From assembly GCA_944474755.1 (NCBI GenBank), contig OX104112.1, positions 94,563,756 through 94,627,755 of the forward strand: a DNA stretch of 64,000 nt, in the 5' to 3' direction. The translations under genes and the position numbers were made by a program. This stretch comes from Limnoperna fortunei. Lineage: Eukaryota; Mollusca; Bivalvia; Mytilida; Modiolidae. This document shows, in pieces, positions 47,580-60,402 of this stretch (within the stretch, counting starts at the first letter, position 1; each line of letters begins with the position of its first letter). A model generated the notes under the pieces. The model was not told where the DNA came from. It worked only from the letters and a program-made list of their open reading frames with translations, and did not search any database.

Positions 47580-48589
47580 TTCTGTAACGAAAACACAAAA
47601 TAATTGAAGTTTTTAGCTGTACGTATATCACCTCCAGGCAGAAAAAGTATAAACTTCTAGAACATAATCTATTGAAATGAATAATCTTACTAATGTATAC
47701 CTTGCGACATTATTTTCTACCACGAATTTACACAGCATGACGTTGAACCTTATATATTAAAACCTTCGTTTTATCTTTAAAATGGTCGTAACGATGTTCA
47801 ATTAAATCTAATGCAGAATCGACGCTCCATTTCTTTAAAGGATGTTATTTTTATGCCTGATGTAGTGAACAAGTAGGAACATGTATTTAACCATTATTTG
47901 TAATGTATGTACAATAACTTTCATATAAATAAAAAGTAACGATACAGATCTACATTGTTATATAAAGAATAAATTTACAAAAAACATAAAAGGAAGAAAC
48001 AAATGCGCAGACTTGCTCTGCGTATATACATTTAAAGAAAGCCTACAGTTCAATCCTTGGCACATAACCAATGTACGATTTGACCCATTTAACATGTTCT
48101 GAATTAATATAACTTTATATGCCAAAAATTGTAACACTGTTTCGAATGACATTCAGTAATAAATTATACTTGGTTAGAAATAAATAAATTAAACTTTTTA
48201 CATGATAAAATGAACACATTTTAAATTGTTGCAGCTAATAATAAGACTATTTTCTCGATTAAACAACTTAAAAGGGGCGTTTATTTAAATAATGAATGCT
48301 ACATATTTCATTTGTTGGCAAAGATTGAATCCATTGATAGATATTGTACAATGTATGTGACAAAAAAATCTCTCTGTGTGGCAGAAGAACTATTATGAAT
48401 TAAAAAATGTCAAAGGAGATCATGAAAAAAAATTAATTGTTATTGATTTCTATTGTTTAATACTCGGTCAGAGTTACTCACTCGTTCAAAATTGTTTTAA
48501 GACGTAGCAATTATATTTGATATAAATAATGATATTCCTTTTGAAGACAATATAAAAAGGTGATGTATATGTAACCCTAAGGATTAATG
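47580..48589. other. Upstream of TRIM-NHL, nothing recognised
   Basis: Should hold the 5' untranslated exon and promoter of the TRIM-NHL gene, but no donor or core promoter can be chosen with confidence. Confidence 0.4.
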
Positions 48590-49668
48590 CGGTTAAAGAA
48601 CTTTATTAATTGCATAATAAACCCCAAGAGGTTAAGCATACATAAACATACAAAAACAATGAACATGTTACTGTACATATACAACCAAAGATAATATAGT
48701 ATTTACAAATATGTATGAATTTGACCAATGTGGATCTCATTGTCGCAACTCAAATGATTGCTTTACAAAATCAACAACCATGGGTAAAACATCCATATTT
48801 GGGTTAAGAACAAAAAATTAATTTATCAATGGCATCAAGCTGGTTAAAATTAACATATTTTGTTTGTATAAAATCAATAAATGTTCTTCTTATATTATTA
48901 TTAATTTGACAATGAAAAAAGAAATGAGCTTCATCATCAATTATTTTACATGATTTACAGAGTCTTTGTTCTCTTGGTATATTCTTGTATCTACCAAGTT
49001 CAATCTCTAAGTTATGGTCACTAATACGTAGTTTGGTAAGTATTCTTCTACTGTTAAAGTTTTGAAGATTTAAATAGTCTGAAACATTAACATCAGACTT
49101 TAGCTTGTTGTAAAGGTATAATTTCGAAGAAGCGTCAAAGCTAGATATTTTATGTATTACAAGTTCATCATATTGCTCTTTAATAGTCTTTTTGATTTCT
49201 CTTTTTATGTGTAACTTAATTTCCTTAAAACTTTTATTATCATTTTCAAAATTTTCATAATCTATTTCAAATTCCGTCATTACAGATCTAGCAAAGCTAT
49301 ACCAAGTCTGTGTGGAGATTTTTATTCAAATAGAATGCTTCTTTTACGAGAGGGTTAATATCTATACAGTTTAGTCTAGAAAAATAGCAAATAACTTGTG
49401 TTTTAATAAAAGAATCTAGTGGTAATCTACCAAGTTCAGATTTTGCAGCAATATTACATGAAGTTTTTCTTACACCCAAAACATTTTAAAAAATTTATTG
49501 TGTACTTTTTCAAAAGCAGGCTTATCAGAAAATGATAGAATATCGACATTTTTTCCACTTACATTAGATCTTTGAAGTGCTTTATACATTGACAAATAAT
49601 CATCCATATACCAGATCTCACTGTTATATAAAATTATAGGTCTGATTAAATTGTCAAATAATTAATAC
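48590..49668 (-). mobile_element. 5'-truncated non-LTR retrotransposon (LINE) remnant
   Basis: Minus strand, C-terminal part of the reverse transcriptase protein in three frame-shifted pieces. About 49668-49487 gives LFDNLIRPIILYNSEIWYMD then FEKVHNKFFK. 49479-49297 gives GVRKTSCNIAAKSELGRLPL. 49280-48804 gives RISDHNLEIELGRYKNIPRE then QRLCKSCKIIDDEAHFFFHC, the Cys/His motif near the end of many LINE proteins. WYSFARS can be read across the second frameshift. The catalytic core upstream is missing, as expected for 5' truncation. The 3' untranslated part probably runs to about 48590. Confidence 0.88.
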
Positions 49669-50398
49669 AACGCGAGGTGCATACAGAAGAAGAATAATAA
49701 AATTGAGTCAACGTTAAACCACCCTAGAACAACCCGAAAAAGAAAGTGTATGTCGGGTTCATTTATGCGCTTTACAGATCTACATGCTTTATGAATAGAA
49801 ATGTCAATCAAACAAAAAACCGAACACTAAAGTAATCGTTAGAAAGATAAGTGTTAAAAACGAAATATGTTAATTGTGCAATCATTTAAACTAAAATAAC
49901 AATAAGAATTCTGGTATAAATTGTATAATGTCACATTACCTTTAAAATGTCCAATTGTCTAATTACATTAATTACAAGATAGGTAAATGTTAAATTCTGT
50001 AAAAATTTAAAGTTGAATCATTCAGTTAGGTTTATATATCTCAAACAATCATAAGTTGTTTAGTTCGACAATTAAATCAAGCACGCACGAAAAACAGAGA
50101 CTTAAGTGTTCTTGTTGACAGTTGGCCTTTTGTAGTATAAGTAGATATAGTATTAACGAGACATTTAAAGGGTAAATTAATAAATTAATAATAAAGTAAC
50201 AAAAAGGATGGGATGAGTTCAATTTCAGGCTAAGTAACCGCTATAACAACAATGCTTGTATGCTATACAAACATGTTCTCATCCGAGGCGTTTTATAATA
50301 AACACTGGACTTGTCTGGAGTAAGATATTATGTTCATGTGTTTGAATCAGGAACCTATAAATCATAGTTAGTTATAGTAGTCCCAGGTTTGAATAGAG
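49669..50398. other. Intergenic stretch, nothing recognised
   Basis: No gene or repeat supported. Confidence 0.5.
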
Positions 50399-50634
50399 TT
50401 TAACGCCACTTTCAGAAATTTTTAGCTATATATTGCCGTTAAGTTTTACTCGGCGGAGGAAGCTGGAGTACCCGGTAAAAAAAACAATGACCTTCAGTAG
50501 GAAAACTGGCAAATAAAGTAGGAGTCGAGCAAACCTGCTTGCAGTTAGGCTCAAAACCGAAACCTCAGTTTGACAGACCGCGTGTTCGATAGTAGGGGGC
50601 TAACTACTATAATCCCTTAGCCACGGGGTTCTCT
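50399..50634 (-). mobile_element. SINE copy
   Basis: Contains GAAGCTGGAGTACCCGGTAA, TTCAGTAGGAAAACTGGCAA, GTTAGGCTCAAAACCG (B-box side) and CCCTTAGCCACGGGGTT (head). Colinear with the copy at 39171, minus orientation. Confidence 0.8.
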
Positions 50635-50840
50635 CTGTAATAAGATAAGTGACCCCAATCTGACGGCTGTAGTGATAACGGTTGTTTGGCTCAAGATGCC
50701 TTGCGCTTCATTAATCCGCCGTTTCTACCCAACTGTTCATACTTATCCAGTGGAAGTCATTATTTCTTGTCTAATGATCCACCCCTTGTCTAATGATCCA
50801 CCCCTTGCCACAATTGATTAATTATGTTGAGTTCTCGTCC

Positions 50841-51810
50841 TCAATATATCTGAAATGGAGCCACCATTCAATCAACCTATAAATCTACTCACTCGAGCGG
50901 TTGGCCGACCCTCCTCTATCTCAATATATCTGAAATGGAGCCACCATTCAATCAACCTATAAATCTACTCACTCGAGCGGTTGGCCGACCCTCCTCTATC
51001 TCAATATATCTGAAATGGAGCCACCATTCAATCAACCTATAAATTTACTCACTCGAGCGGTTGGCCGACCCTCCTCTATCTCAATATATCTGAAATGGAG
51101 CCACCATTCAATCAACCTATAAATCTACTCACTCGAGCGGTTGGCTGACCCTCCTCTATCTCAATATATCTGAAATGGAGCCACCATTCAATCAACCTAT
51201 GAATCTACTCACTCGAGCGGTTGGCTGACCCTCCTCTATCTCAATATATCTGAAATGGAGCCACCATTCAATCAACCTATAAATCTACTCACTCGAGCGG
51301 TTGGCCGACCCTCCTCTATCTCAATATATCTGAAATGGAGCCACCATTCAATCAACCTATAAATTTACTCACTCGAGCGGTTGGCCGACCCTCCTCTATC
51401 TCAATATATCTGAAATGGAGCCACCATTCAATCAACCTATAAATCTACTCACTCGAGCGGTTGGCCGACCCTCCTCTATCTCAATATATCTGAAATGGAG
51501 CCACCATTCAATCAACCTATAAATCTACTCACTCGAGCGGTTGGCTGACCCTCCTCTATCTCAATATATCTGAAATGGAGCCACCACTCAATCAACCTAT
51601 AAATCTACTCACTCGAGCGGTTGGCCGACCCTCCTCTATCTCAATATATCTGAAATGGAGCCACCATTCAATCAACCTATAAATCTACTCACTCGAGCGG
51701 TTGGCCGACCCTCCTCTATCTCAATATATCTGAAATGGAGCCACCATTCGATCAACCTATAAATCTACTCACTCGAGCGGTTGGCCGACCCTCCTCTATC
51801 TCAATATATT
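50841..51810. repeat. 80-bp tandem repeat, 12 copies
   Basis: Units start every 80 bp from 50841 to 51721, with ten bases of a 13th at 51801. The unit contains GAAATGGAGCCACCATTCAA and CTCGAGCGGTTGG. Copies are nearly identical. The few variants are TTTACTC in units 3 and 7, GGCTGACC in units 4, 5 and 9, and single changes in units 5, 10 and 12. There is no coding signal. Confidence 0.97.
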
Positions 51811-52100
51811 TAACAACTCATATTACTTTGTAGCTTTCAATTTTGAATAGCATCAACATTATATCATTATATAAAGACAACAATTTTAAAACGTTCTAAA
51901 ACTGTAAGCAAGATTTAGTACGCAGACTTCATAACAATCAAACAACATCGTTCTACAAACATAGAGGCAACAAGTATTCAAAACGCTTAATTACAATCGG
52001 ACTAAAGCCATGGCTTAAAAGACGAAGTAGCCTTTTAAAGTGCTCAAACACAAACCAGTAAGTTAAGAGCAATAGAGTTATTAGAACCGTAATGATTAAC
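51811..52100. other. Spacer between two tandem arrays
   Basis: Unique-looking sequence separating the 80-bp and 43-bp arrays; nothing recognised. Confidence 0.5.
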
Positions 52101-52401
52101 TGCATTACTGCCATGGAATTGTGCAAATAGTCGGCGAGACGAAAACATTACTGTCATGGAATTGTGCAAATAGTCGGCGAGACGAAAACATTACTGTCAT
52201 GGAATTGTGCAAATAGTCGGCGAGACGAAAACATTACTGCCATGGAATTGTGCAAATAGTCGGCGAGACGAAAACATTACTGTCATGGAATTGTGCAAAT
52301 AGTCGGCGAGACGAAAACATTACTGTCATGGAATTGTGCAAATAGTCGGCGAGACGAAAACATTACTGCCATGGAATTGTGCAAATAGTCGGCGAGACGA
52401 A
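52101..52401. repeat. 43-bp tandem repeat, seven copies
   Basis: CATGGAATTGTGCAAATAGT recurs at 52112, 52155, 52198, 52241, 52284, 52327 and 52370, an exact 43-bp period. Copies differ mainly at one base before CATGG, which reads C,T,T,C,T,T,C along the array. Confidence 0.97.
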
Positions 52402-53628
52402 AACAAAACTTGAAATAAAGTGGTTGATGGAATATTTGGCAAGGTATGAGTTGAATCTACAAGAAAAACCAAACCATTAGGATAACACATTGTATTCATG
52501 CAATAGTCAGATAAATACAATGTAAATACAGTTTAACAATTCAAATCAAACTTTACATATACAGTATGTATCGATCACAGCATGACCTCGTTAAAGGGTA
52601 ATTTGTTTGACAAATTCTGACAACTTAAATATCACAATAACATAAGATTTTTCTTGGTTGTCCTAGACAGGGTGTGTCTGTCAAACAATATTTTTTTGTT
52701 TACACTGGGATAAATACTTTTCTATCTTGTACGTAATGCCACACCTGTATTGAAAGAAACCGAAACACGTTCAAACAAAGGAGTGGACTAAATTCTATAT
52801 ACAATGCAGTCAATTCCATATCCATGTATTATCCAAATTACAAAATCTATTACATGTGCTGAAAGCAGTGAAGTTATTATTACCTATATATATAATATAC
52901 CTCTGCCGAGATCCAAAATCGTAAAGGAGCTTCATTATTGTAGCTAGTTGTTACACTTAATTTTTATCAAATTTAAGATACAATAAGTTAACGAAATATT
53001 AAGCTTATTACGAATTGTTTCTGACACTGGTTCTCCGCCCTGTGTCTACATGTATCGATTTACTCTTAAAATACATAGGAAGCGACAATTTGATTACTTT
53101 TGCTTTGCTCAATGTTATTAATTTAATTTACAAATATTTGCGATAACATTCTTTTGAAATGTGACTGACAAATTTGACAAACAAAATCCCCACAACAGAA
53201 AACTCTATAAACCGTTACAATACCATAATATTTCAATATTTTCCTATGTGATATATTTAATGGATCAAAATTTGAACTGTGTTTTTCGTTTTTGTTAACA
53301 TAAACCGATTGTTCGGTGAACACAGGTTCGCTGTTTGTTTAGTGTCTTTGTCCACGTGCAGTGTTTTTGTTAAATTAAAAAAAAGATTTAATGTAAAGTA
53401 TCAAATTTCTAAATCGAAATTAACATGCTCTTGATTTGATATTTCAGTTAGTTATACACAGTATATTTCATTTGTAAACAAACCAATCCAACGTCGTATC
53501 AAGTATCTGGAAATTAAATTTTGGGTTCAAACAATGATTCAATTTTTCAATGCATAAGTAATAGAATTTAATAAAAGAAAGAATGGCTTACGACATTTGG
53601 GGGTTTATTCGGTACACTGGCCTGTTTG
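52402..53628. other. Intergenic stretch with a possible MITE end
   Basis: No gene. GGAGCTTCATTATTGTAGCT at 52926-52945 closely matches the right terminus of the MITE at 53629-54268, with no partner end found nearby. Confidence 0.5.
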
Positions 53629-54268
53629 TAGCTACAATAATGTAGCTCCTTTTTTTTTTTTTTAATGGACGGAGCTACAAAGCGGTCCCATTACTCGTAA
53701 TGGAGCAGCCCGGGAGTGATTCACACCCGGGGGTTTTATGCATTTTATAAGCAATTTAACTGTTTCCCTGGTTTGCTACATACTTTTTTATGTATTTGCA
53801 GTTTAACTGATATTTCCACAACACCGTATTCGTTAGTTTTATCACTTTATTCATAATCATGGCATTGTTGACAAAATATGAATTCCGGAAGTGCATAATT
53901 TCGATAATATCAGAATCGATTTGGTAAAAAATGAAATTCCGGATGATTTCAGCTGCATTCATTTGCATTATGATTATGTCCCCTTATTACAAATTTTACC
54001 GATACGATTCCGAAATTCTACACTCCACAATTTTAATTATTGTCAACAATGACACGAATACATAAAAGTGTTAAAATTATTTAATTAGACATTGTAGACA
54101 TATCAGATGAACGGCGGAGGAAAGAAAACATATTTATTTAATAAAGACAAAGGTTAAATAGCGGAAAATATGTGTAAATCCCAAAAGTGTTTTTGCTCCA
54201 TTACGAGTAATGGGACCTCTTTGTAGCTCCGTCCATAATAAAAAAAAGGAGCTACATTATTGTAGCTA
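53629..54268. mobile_element. Complete MITE with ~75-bp terminal inverted repeats
   Basis: 640-bp element. The left end TAGCTACAATAATGTAGCTC and the right end are exact reverse complements over the first 21 bases. The match continues for about 75 bp (GACGGAGCTACAAAG, CCCATTACTCGTAATGGAGC), broken mainly by T-run length. Flanks GCCTGTTTG at 53620-53628 and 54269-54277 are a perfect 9-bp target duplication. The interior has no transposase. A 9-bp duplication with long inverted repeats suggests a Mutator-like family, but that is inference. Confidence 0.93.
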
Positions 54269-57200
54269 GCCTGTTTGTTGGTCACCATTGAATACTTTTA
54301 AATGTTGTGCTGATATTTCAGCTTTGGTGACTAATTGGAATAAAAAAACTTTAGTTTGAGTCACAATGATTCATTATTTTAATTATATTTTGGACAAAAA
54401 TTGAGCATTGCAAAGAGTAAACAGTAAAACAAAAATAATCGAATGGGTTAATTGAATGTGCCATTTTTCTTTGTTGCAAGAACAGATGTGTCAAGAAATG
54501 TAGCCTTAAATTGCGCTGCAAACGGGTCATTCGCAAACGGCCTTGTTGCAAGTCTTCGTTTAAGTTCCAATCCCAACTTGTGTTAGCTCAATTTTGGTAC
54601 TTTCAGTTGGTAATACACTATATACCGGTACTCTCCGGGATATTGATATGGCTCTAATATTTTTAGCTATATCCCAAACATCCCGAACATGAACATGTTA
54701 AAAAGCAATATTTTCATGACGTAATAGGATAGGTAAATTGGCAGACAATTATGAATGTCTATAGACAGGTATGGAGAGTTGGCTGTTGACGGAGCTTGGC
54801 ACGTTTCAAATCTGTCACTCACTATGGCCTACGGTACTCTAACCTAAAAATCCATCTTACCAAACGAGAGGGCGTCATCTTTTGTCATGTATGGACTCGC
54901 TGGACAACTCTCGGTGTCTCCCAAAGGAGCCCTTCCAGTATGGTCCCAGCTACGGGATAGGGAATGCAACTTAAATTATGGAATCCATACATATCAGGTA
55001 GATATCAACTTCACGTTTTATCTTTACAAGTGAAAAGCATTATAAAACGATCAAAAACTTACGGACCACTTGTTTGTGTCCATGTAAAAAGAGGGCCAGC
55101 ATTTTTTTATCTTAAATATCCCCCTTTTCCCCATATTGTCTTGTTAGAAAAACAACTGTACCTATTCCTTAAGAAAAACTATTTTGTTAGAACCAGAAAA
55201 CCCCCGCTCCTTCCCCAAAGATATTATATAAATGACACGTGACAAGCATATATAGTATAGAAAACAAACATTTTGTTATAATAGAAAGAACAATTATCAA
55301 ATATATACAGAAAGTGAAATCAATACTTCACAAAGTAATGGATTAAATTACTAAAATCAAACAGATTGATCTATGATACAATTATATGGGAATATTAAAT
55401 TTCGTTTTTCACACAATTATACGATATACTTACGTAGAAAACAATAACATTCCTGTTAAATTTGTGACGCTTAATATAATGTCAGACTTTCTTAAAAGTC
55501 GTTTAATTTCTGTTAATTTTGTTGAATTGTCGAAAATGTATTTTGGGCATTAATCTTAGTTAAAATTTGAAAAAATTTGGTTTGCAGATGTATTGATATG
55601 GTTTGACATTTTAGTTCCAATTAATAAAAGAATTTTTATAATGTCAATATATGTGCGATACTTTTTGTCAAGTGGAATTATTTTTACGTCATTTGACGTT
55701 TGCTTGTTTGGAATTTTGAAACGACAAAATTTAACATCATATATTTTAATCAAAGTACACAAATGTTTTCCCCTTTTTTATTTCACACACTGATTTCACT
55801 CGATGGAAGCAGTTCCATAACCCGCCACAAAAAAAGGGAGAGCCGGGAGCGATTGCTAGATCTATTAACATCATTATAATATACATTGTATTTGTCGCGT
55901 ATAGTAAAAACGTCATAGAGATTTTTCTAAAATTCTACATAATGCGCAAATTTGCTTTATTTCCTACGCACAACAGCACAATTTATTTCATTATAGCTAC
56001 TGACACGGTATAATGTGTCTATTTATCGAGTTATTTTAATTGTGAACACAACATATGTTTAAGCCAAGATGAATAGCACACCACTCGTGTGAATAAAAAC
56101 AATTAACCCAAGTACTTATTGTTCCTGTTCGCGGATAAATAATGTATCCACATCGTTAAATTTCATTATATATACCCATCCCTAGAGCTCAATTGAGATT
56201 GCTTCCTTAAATGATTATGTTTTCGACATGTCTCAACACGTATAACTGTTTAAGACTTAGAAGTAAATTATTAAAGATGTAAGACGAGTACATGCAACGA
56301 TTAAATACAGAAACTGCTTTCCAAATAAAAGATGTCAATATGCAATGAAACCTTGTGTATTTATGCTACAAAAACTCACAATTCAAAATTTAATCTAATA
56401 GATGCAGTCTGTAAAACCAAAATTATATACGTGATTATCATACAAAGAAGACTGCGCAGTAATATTATAGAAGACACCGATCAACTAGTTAACATTTCGA
56501 TGAATACACCTGAAATCATGCGTCTAATTATAGAAAATTTGTATGATATGTATAATATTTTCTATTCGGATACATGTATCTGTATTGATTTTTGTGTAAA
56601 TATTTATTGCAAATATTTTTAGAATAAAGTATATTAAGAAACTCGTTTGGTTTTGACAAATTTTACGTAAACGGTAAGATCAATGAAGGTAATTAGGAAG
56701 CACCTGTCAACAGGTTGACACAATCAATAGGTATATGATAAAAGATTCATAGATCGTAATCATCAATGTATATACATTGTTTTTACCGTACTGATTTCTC
56801 GCGAGAGTGTTAAATAGATGAATGAAAATATGACACTAAACTTTGGCGCCAAATATTAAAGAGCAATCCAGTAAGACATACGTCTAATACAACAGAAGGA
56901 ACTGGTCAACTTTATTGCAGAAAATGGTGCTAAATAATGCTATGTAATCAGCATACATGTATCAAAATTGTTACATGCAAGGCAAACGGTTCTCAAATGA
57001 TGCACGTGACAAAGAGTACTCTTGCAACAATGTTTAGATCTGTTCACAACTTTAACTTGATCATCCGCCATTAACCTAAGCATATCTTTATTATTTTTAC
57101 TTTAAATTAGAGAGCACTTTTTTTATCTTATTGCAGTCCGTATATATCAATGTGTTTGCCTGTATATAAAACATGAAAATTTGTCTTTGACCATGTAAAC

Positions 57201-58066
57201 ATACACGACAGCAGTGACAGAACATTAGACCGTTAAGTTAAGATCGTAAGTCGTACGACTTCTTGTAAAACAGGGACCGGATCAGGCATTTATCTCTGGT
57301 GTAATAAAATATTGAAATTTTGTATGCATTAGGGATTGTTATGCAATCTTTTACAGTCATAATAAAACAAACCACTTTAGGCTGCATTTATTATTGTTTT
57401 TATGAAGTGTAAGTTACCTCATACAGGTAAAGCAAACTTTGTTCGTGTTTGTTAGCAAAGACCTCTGTAAGTACACTGTTATAACCAAAGAAATAAATTA
57501 CAGGGAATTACCTAGGTAGACTTAAGAAGAGACAAGCGAATGTTTGAAACTATGTGATATCTTTCAAATGTCATATAAATCCTACACATTTCTTCGATAT
57601 ACATTAAAAGATTTCTAACTGACAACAGAGATATTGTTGTCAGGACATGGGACCGCGCCATTAAATAATTGATCCGTGATCCTGTGCCTTGTCGGGGCAC
57701 GAACAATAAATCAAATATTTATATGGTTAATACGTTTATAACTACTACATAGCAATCATTGTCATGTTAATATTATTGATAAGTATTATTTTCCCTTAAT
57801 TGTTTTCCAAATTTAACGTTCTGACAAAAGGATCAAACGATTTAAAAGTCGGTTGTGTATAAACCCAAGCTAAAATTGTGTTGACATTCTTTTTGGTAGA
57901 CATTGCTATTTAAAATGTGTGAAATCAAAGACCGATAGCTGATTTCTAAGTATTCTAAGAGTAGTTTTTACTTATTTGGAACTTGCATGAAATACATATA
58001 TTCTGACTAGTTGACACCATATGTACAGTTGGTTTGTGAAATACTGTTGTGTTTAACTGACATAAC
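54269..58066. other. Long intergenic stretch, nothing recognised
   Basis: Mostly AT-rich. A GC-richer patch at about 54760-54965 (GAGAGGGCGTCATCTTTTGT and neighbours) stands out but was not identified. Open frames of 60-96 codons here show no domains. Confidence 0.45.
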
Positions 58067-58110
58067 GCCACTTTAAGCAATTTTCAGCTATATCATGCGG
58101 ACTAGATTAG
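58067..58110 (-). mobile_element. Short SINE fragment
   Basis: ACGCCACTTTAAGCAATTTT followed by CAGCTATATCATGCGG matches the 3' end of the minus-oriented SINE family at 50399. Confidence 0.5.
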
Positions 58111-60097
58111 TTTGAAGTTGGATAAGGAAAAGAGGTTATCAATAGTAGTTGTCCAGAACCTTAGATCACTGCAATATTAAAGCTTCTATAAATTACTGTG
58201 CAAATAAAATGATAATATGTTATCTTTTTAAAAATAAAATTGAACAATTTCTTGCATTGGACTGAAGCGTTGCTTTGTACAAACAAAGGTCATGTTTCAG
58301 AGTTACTGATAGAACCTAAATTGTCAATAAGCCAACATTAAACAATTATACAACAAAAATAAAATTGCTTTATGTGCTTGTTTCAAGATTACGAGGCCTA
58401 AGACATTCTGTGGTCCAGTTATATTTCACTATATGTATTATTTTTATACTTGAAAACACCAATGCACGTGTATCTGTCTAACAGATTTTTTGTAAAAACA
58501 GAATAAGTAGCTGAAGTTCAGTTTGAACAGCACTGAGACCAGTCAACATATTAACATATAAGCCGTGCTCTGTCTCTGACGACATTTCATACAAGGTTGT
58601 GTTAGGATTAGATTTAGATTCGAGATTAGGAGTTTGGGCGTTACACGATATAATTTTTAGTGTTAAGTCCAGACACAAAAGGATTAACGATTTACTGCAA
58701 TCTATTATATATACCTAGTGGAAATCAATAGAAGATATCATTCGTGTCTTATTTTGCTTGTTATGGGAGCATGTCAAAATACATGTAATAAAATCACAGA
58801 ACCCATTTTTCATAACATCCACGTGATATGACATTAAATGAATGAGATCTGCAAAACAACGCACACGTAAGTCGAATTTATGGAAAGGTTTGGACTTTTG
58901 GCTATGAACAGGAACAATTTTCTAGATTTGGTGCAGCCTATATAAACCACACGATCTACCTTCGATAAGACAACGAAATCTACATTAGTATATGCTAATA
59001 GATTATACACTTACCTGTAATATTCCAGTCAGCATCAAATGAAATACATGTATCCAACGTTGTGTTTACTCAGAATATACACAGTACATTTATAAAGTTT
59101 TCTTTCCTAAACATTAAATATGGAATGAATTATTATATAAATAATCTAAAACTGTTGATAAAAGCTGAGTGATCCGTAAACAACGACAAAGACTTAAAAT
59201 GATCAGCGATCAATCGATCAACCAGGCCTATATTACCTGGCGCATTCAGGTTGAACTGAATATAAACAAACATGTACAGACAATAATCTTGACTTTTAAA
59301 AATATGACAGGAATCGCACTTGAGGTGCGGGAAAGTTTGATCGCTTATGTTGATCACATGTTTTCATTTCATTACATATTCTTATGCAGGGTTGATTGGC
59401 TTTATTGAATACTCTCAGTGTTTGATATAAAACTAACGATACATAGAGAAAAAGTACGAAACGGATTTGCTTTTTAACCTTGCTACTCATTAACAAAAAT
59501 TTCTTTACAAAACGGTTTTATGAATTTTACACCTTCGAATTTTTAAAATATTCAATCTCATTTAAAAGATATCGGGTTCAAACTGAGAATGTGTGAATTT
59601 ATGAATAAATAATTCTATTACTTTTTCTTGAGATTAATGGTCACCAATTTAAATGCAGAAATGTTTTATTCACGAATATTAAAATATTCATTTTTCTTTT
59701 ATTTGACATTTAATTACGTTTTACGCTTATAAAATTGTATATTCAGATAAGTTAGTGGAAATGAATATAATATACGTGATAAACAGCACCCCTCATCAGG
59801 GTCCCTGGGTAGATAAATAACACCCTTCATCCGGGGCCCTGGGAGGATTAAGTGAATCAATACCTGTAGTTAAGCGGACTAATTCTACCTTTGTATTATA
59901 CAGTCTTTATGTTAGCTTGCCAGACTTTGTTTATAATTGCACTTAGTATACAGGCGTTGATCCATGAATTAGTGTAAGGGGTGCCAGGGATCTAGCAAGT
60001 CAGGGTTGGGGTTCAGGCTCGCGAAGTTCCTGAAGCCAATGAGATTTCAGGATATTTTAACCAATTTTATAAACGCATATAGTTTTACAATATTTGG
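58111..60097. other. Intergenic stretch with a small duplication
   Basis: No gene. At 59786-59850 a ~36-bp motif is present twice (CACCCCTCATCAGGGTCCCT and CACCCTTCATCCGGGGCCCT). Confidence 0.45.
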
Positions 60098-60402
60098 TCG
60101 ACGTTTAGGGATTTGTCCAGCTATTAGTATATCATGACATCTAGTTTTTATTGGGAGGGGATGGGAAGCTGGAGTACTCAGAGAAAACCCCAGACCTTTG
60201 GCAGGAAAACTGGCAATTTTTGTCAAGTAAGATGGAAGTCGAGCACACCCTGTCTGCAATAAGACTCGAACCAGCAACATCAGTGTTGACAGTGATCAAT
60301 AGTGCAATAGTGTTTAGGAAACGGAAAATTATATAAATGTTCTATCTACTGAGTAGATGAGATAGCTTTCCCTAACCCCTCGATTGTCGAGGCCCCTCGG
60401 TA
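60098..60402 (-). mobile_element. SINE copy
   Basis: Contains GGGAAGCTGGAGTACTCAGA, CCAGACCTTTGGCAGGAAAA, GCAATAAGACTCGAACC (B-box side) and a degraded head ending GTCGAGGCCCCTCGG. Minus orientation. About 60 bp of extra sequence lies between the B-box and head relative to the 39171 copy. Confidence 0.78.

Noticed and set aside
45710..47607. Plus-strand open frames over the TRIM-NHL gene
   Set aside because: Antisense shadows; the minus strand gives complete RING, B-box and NHL motifs.
50841..52401. CRISPR-like array
   Set aside because: Units are directly adjacent with no variable spacers, and the genome is clearly animal.
52326..52520. 64-codon minus-strand open frame
   Set aside because: Mostly the 43-bp tandem repeat read in one frame.
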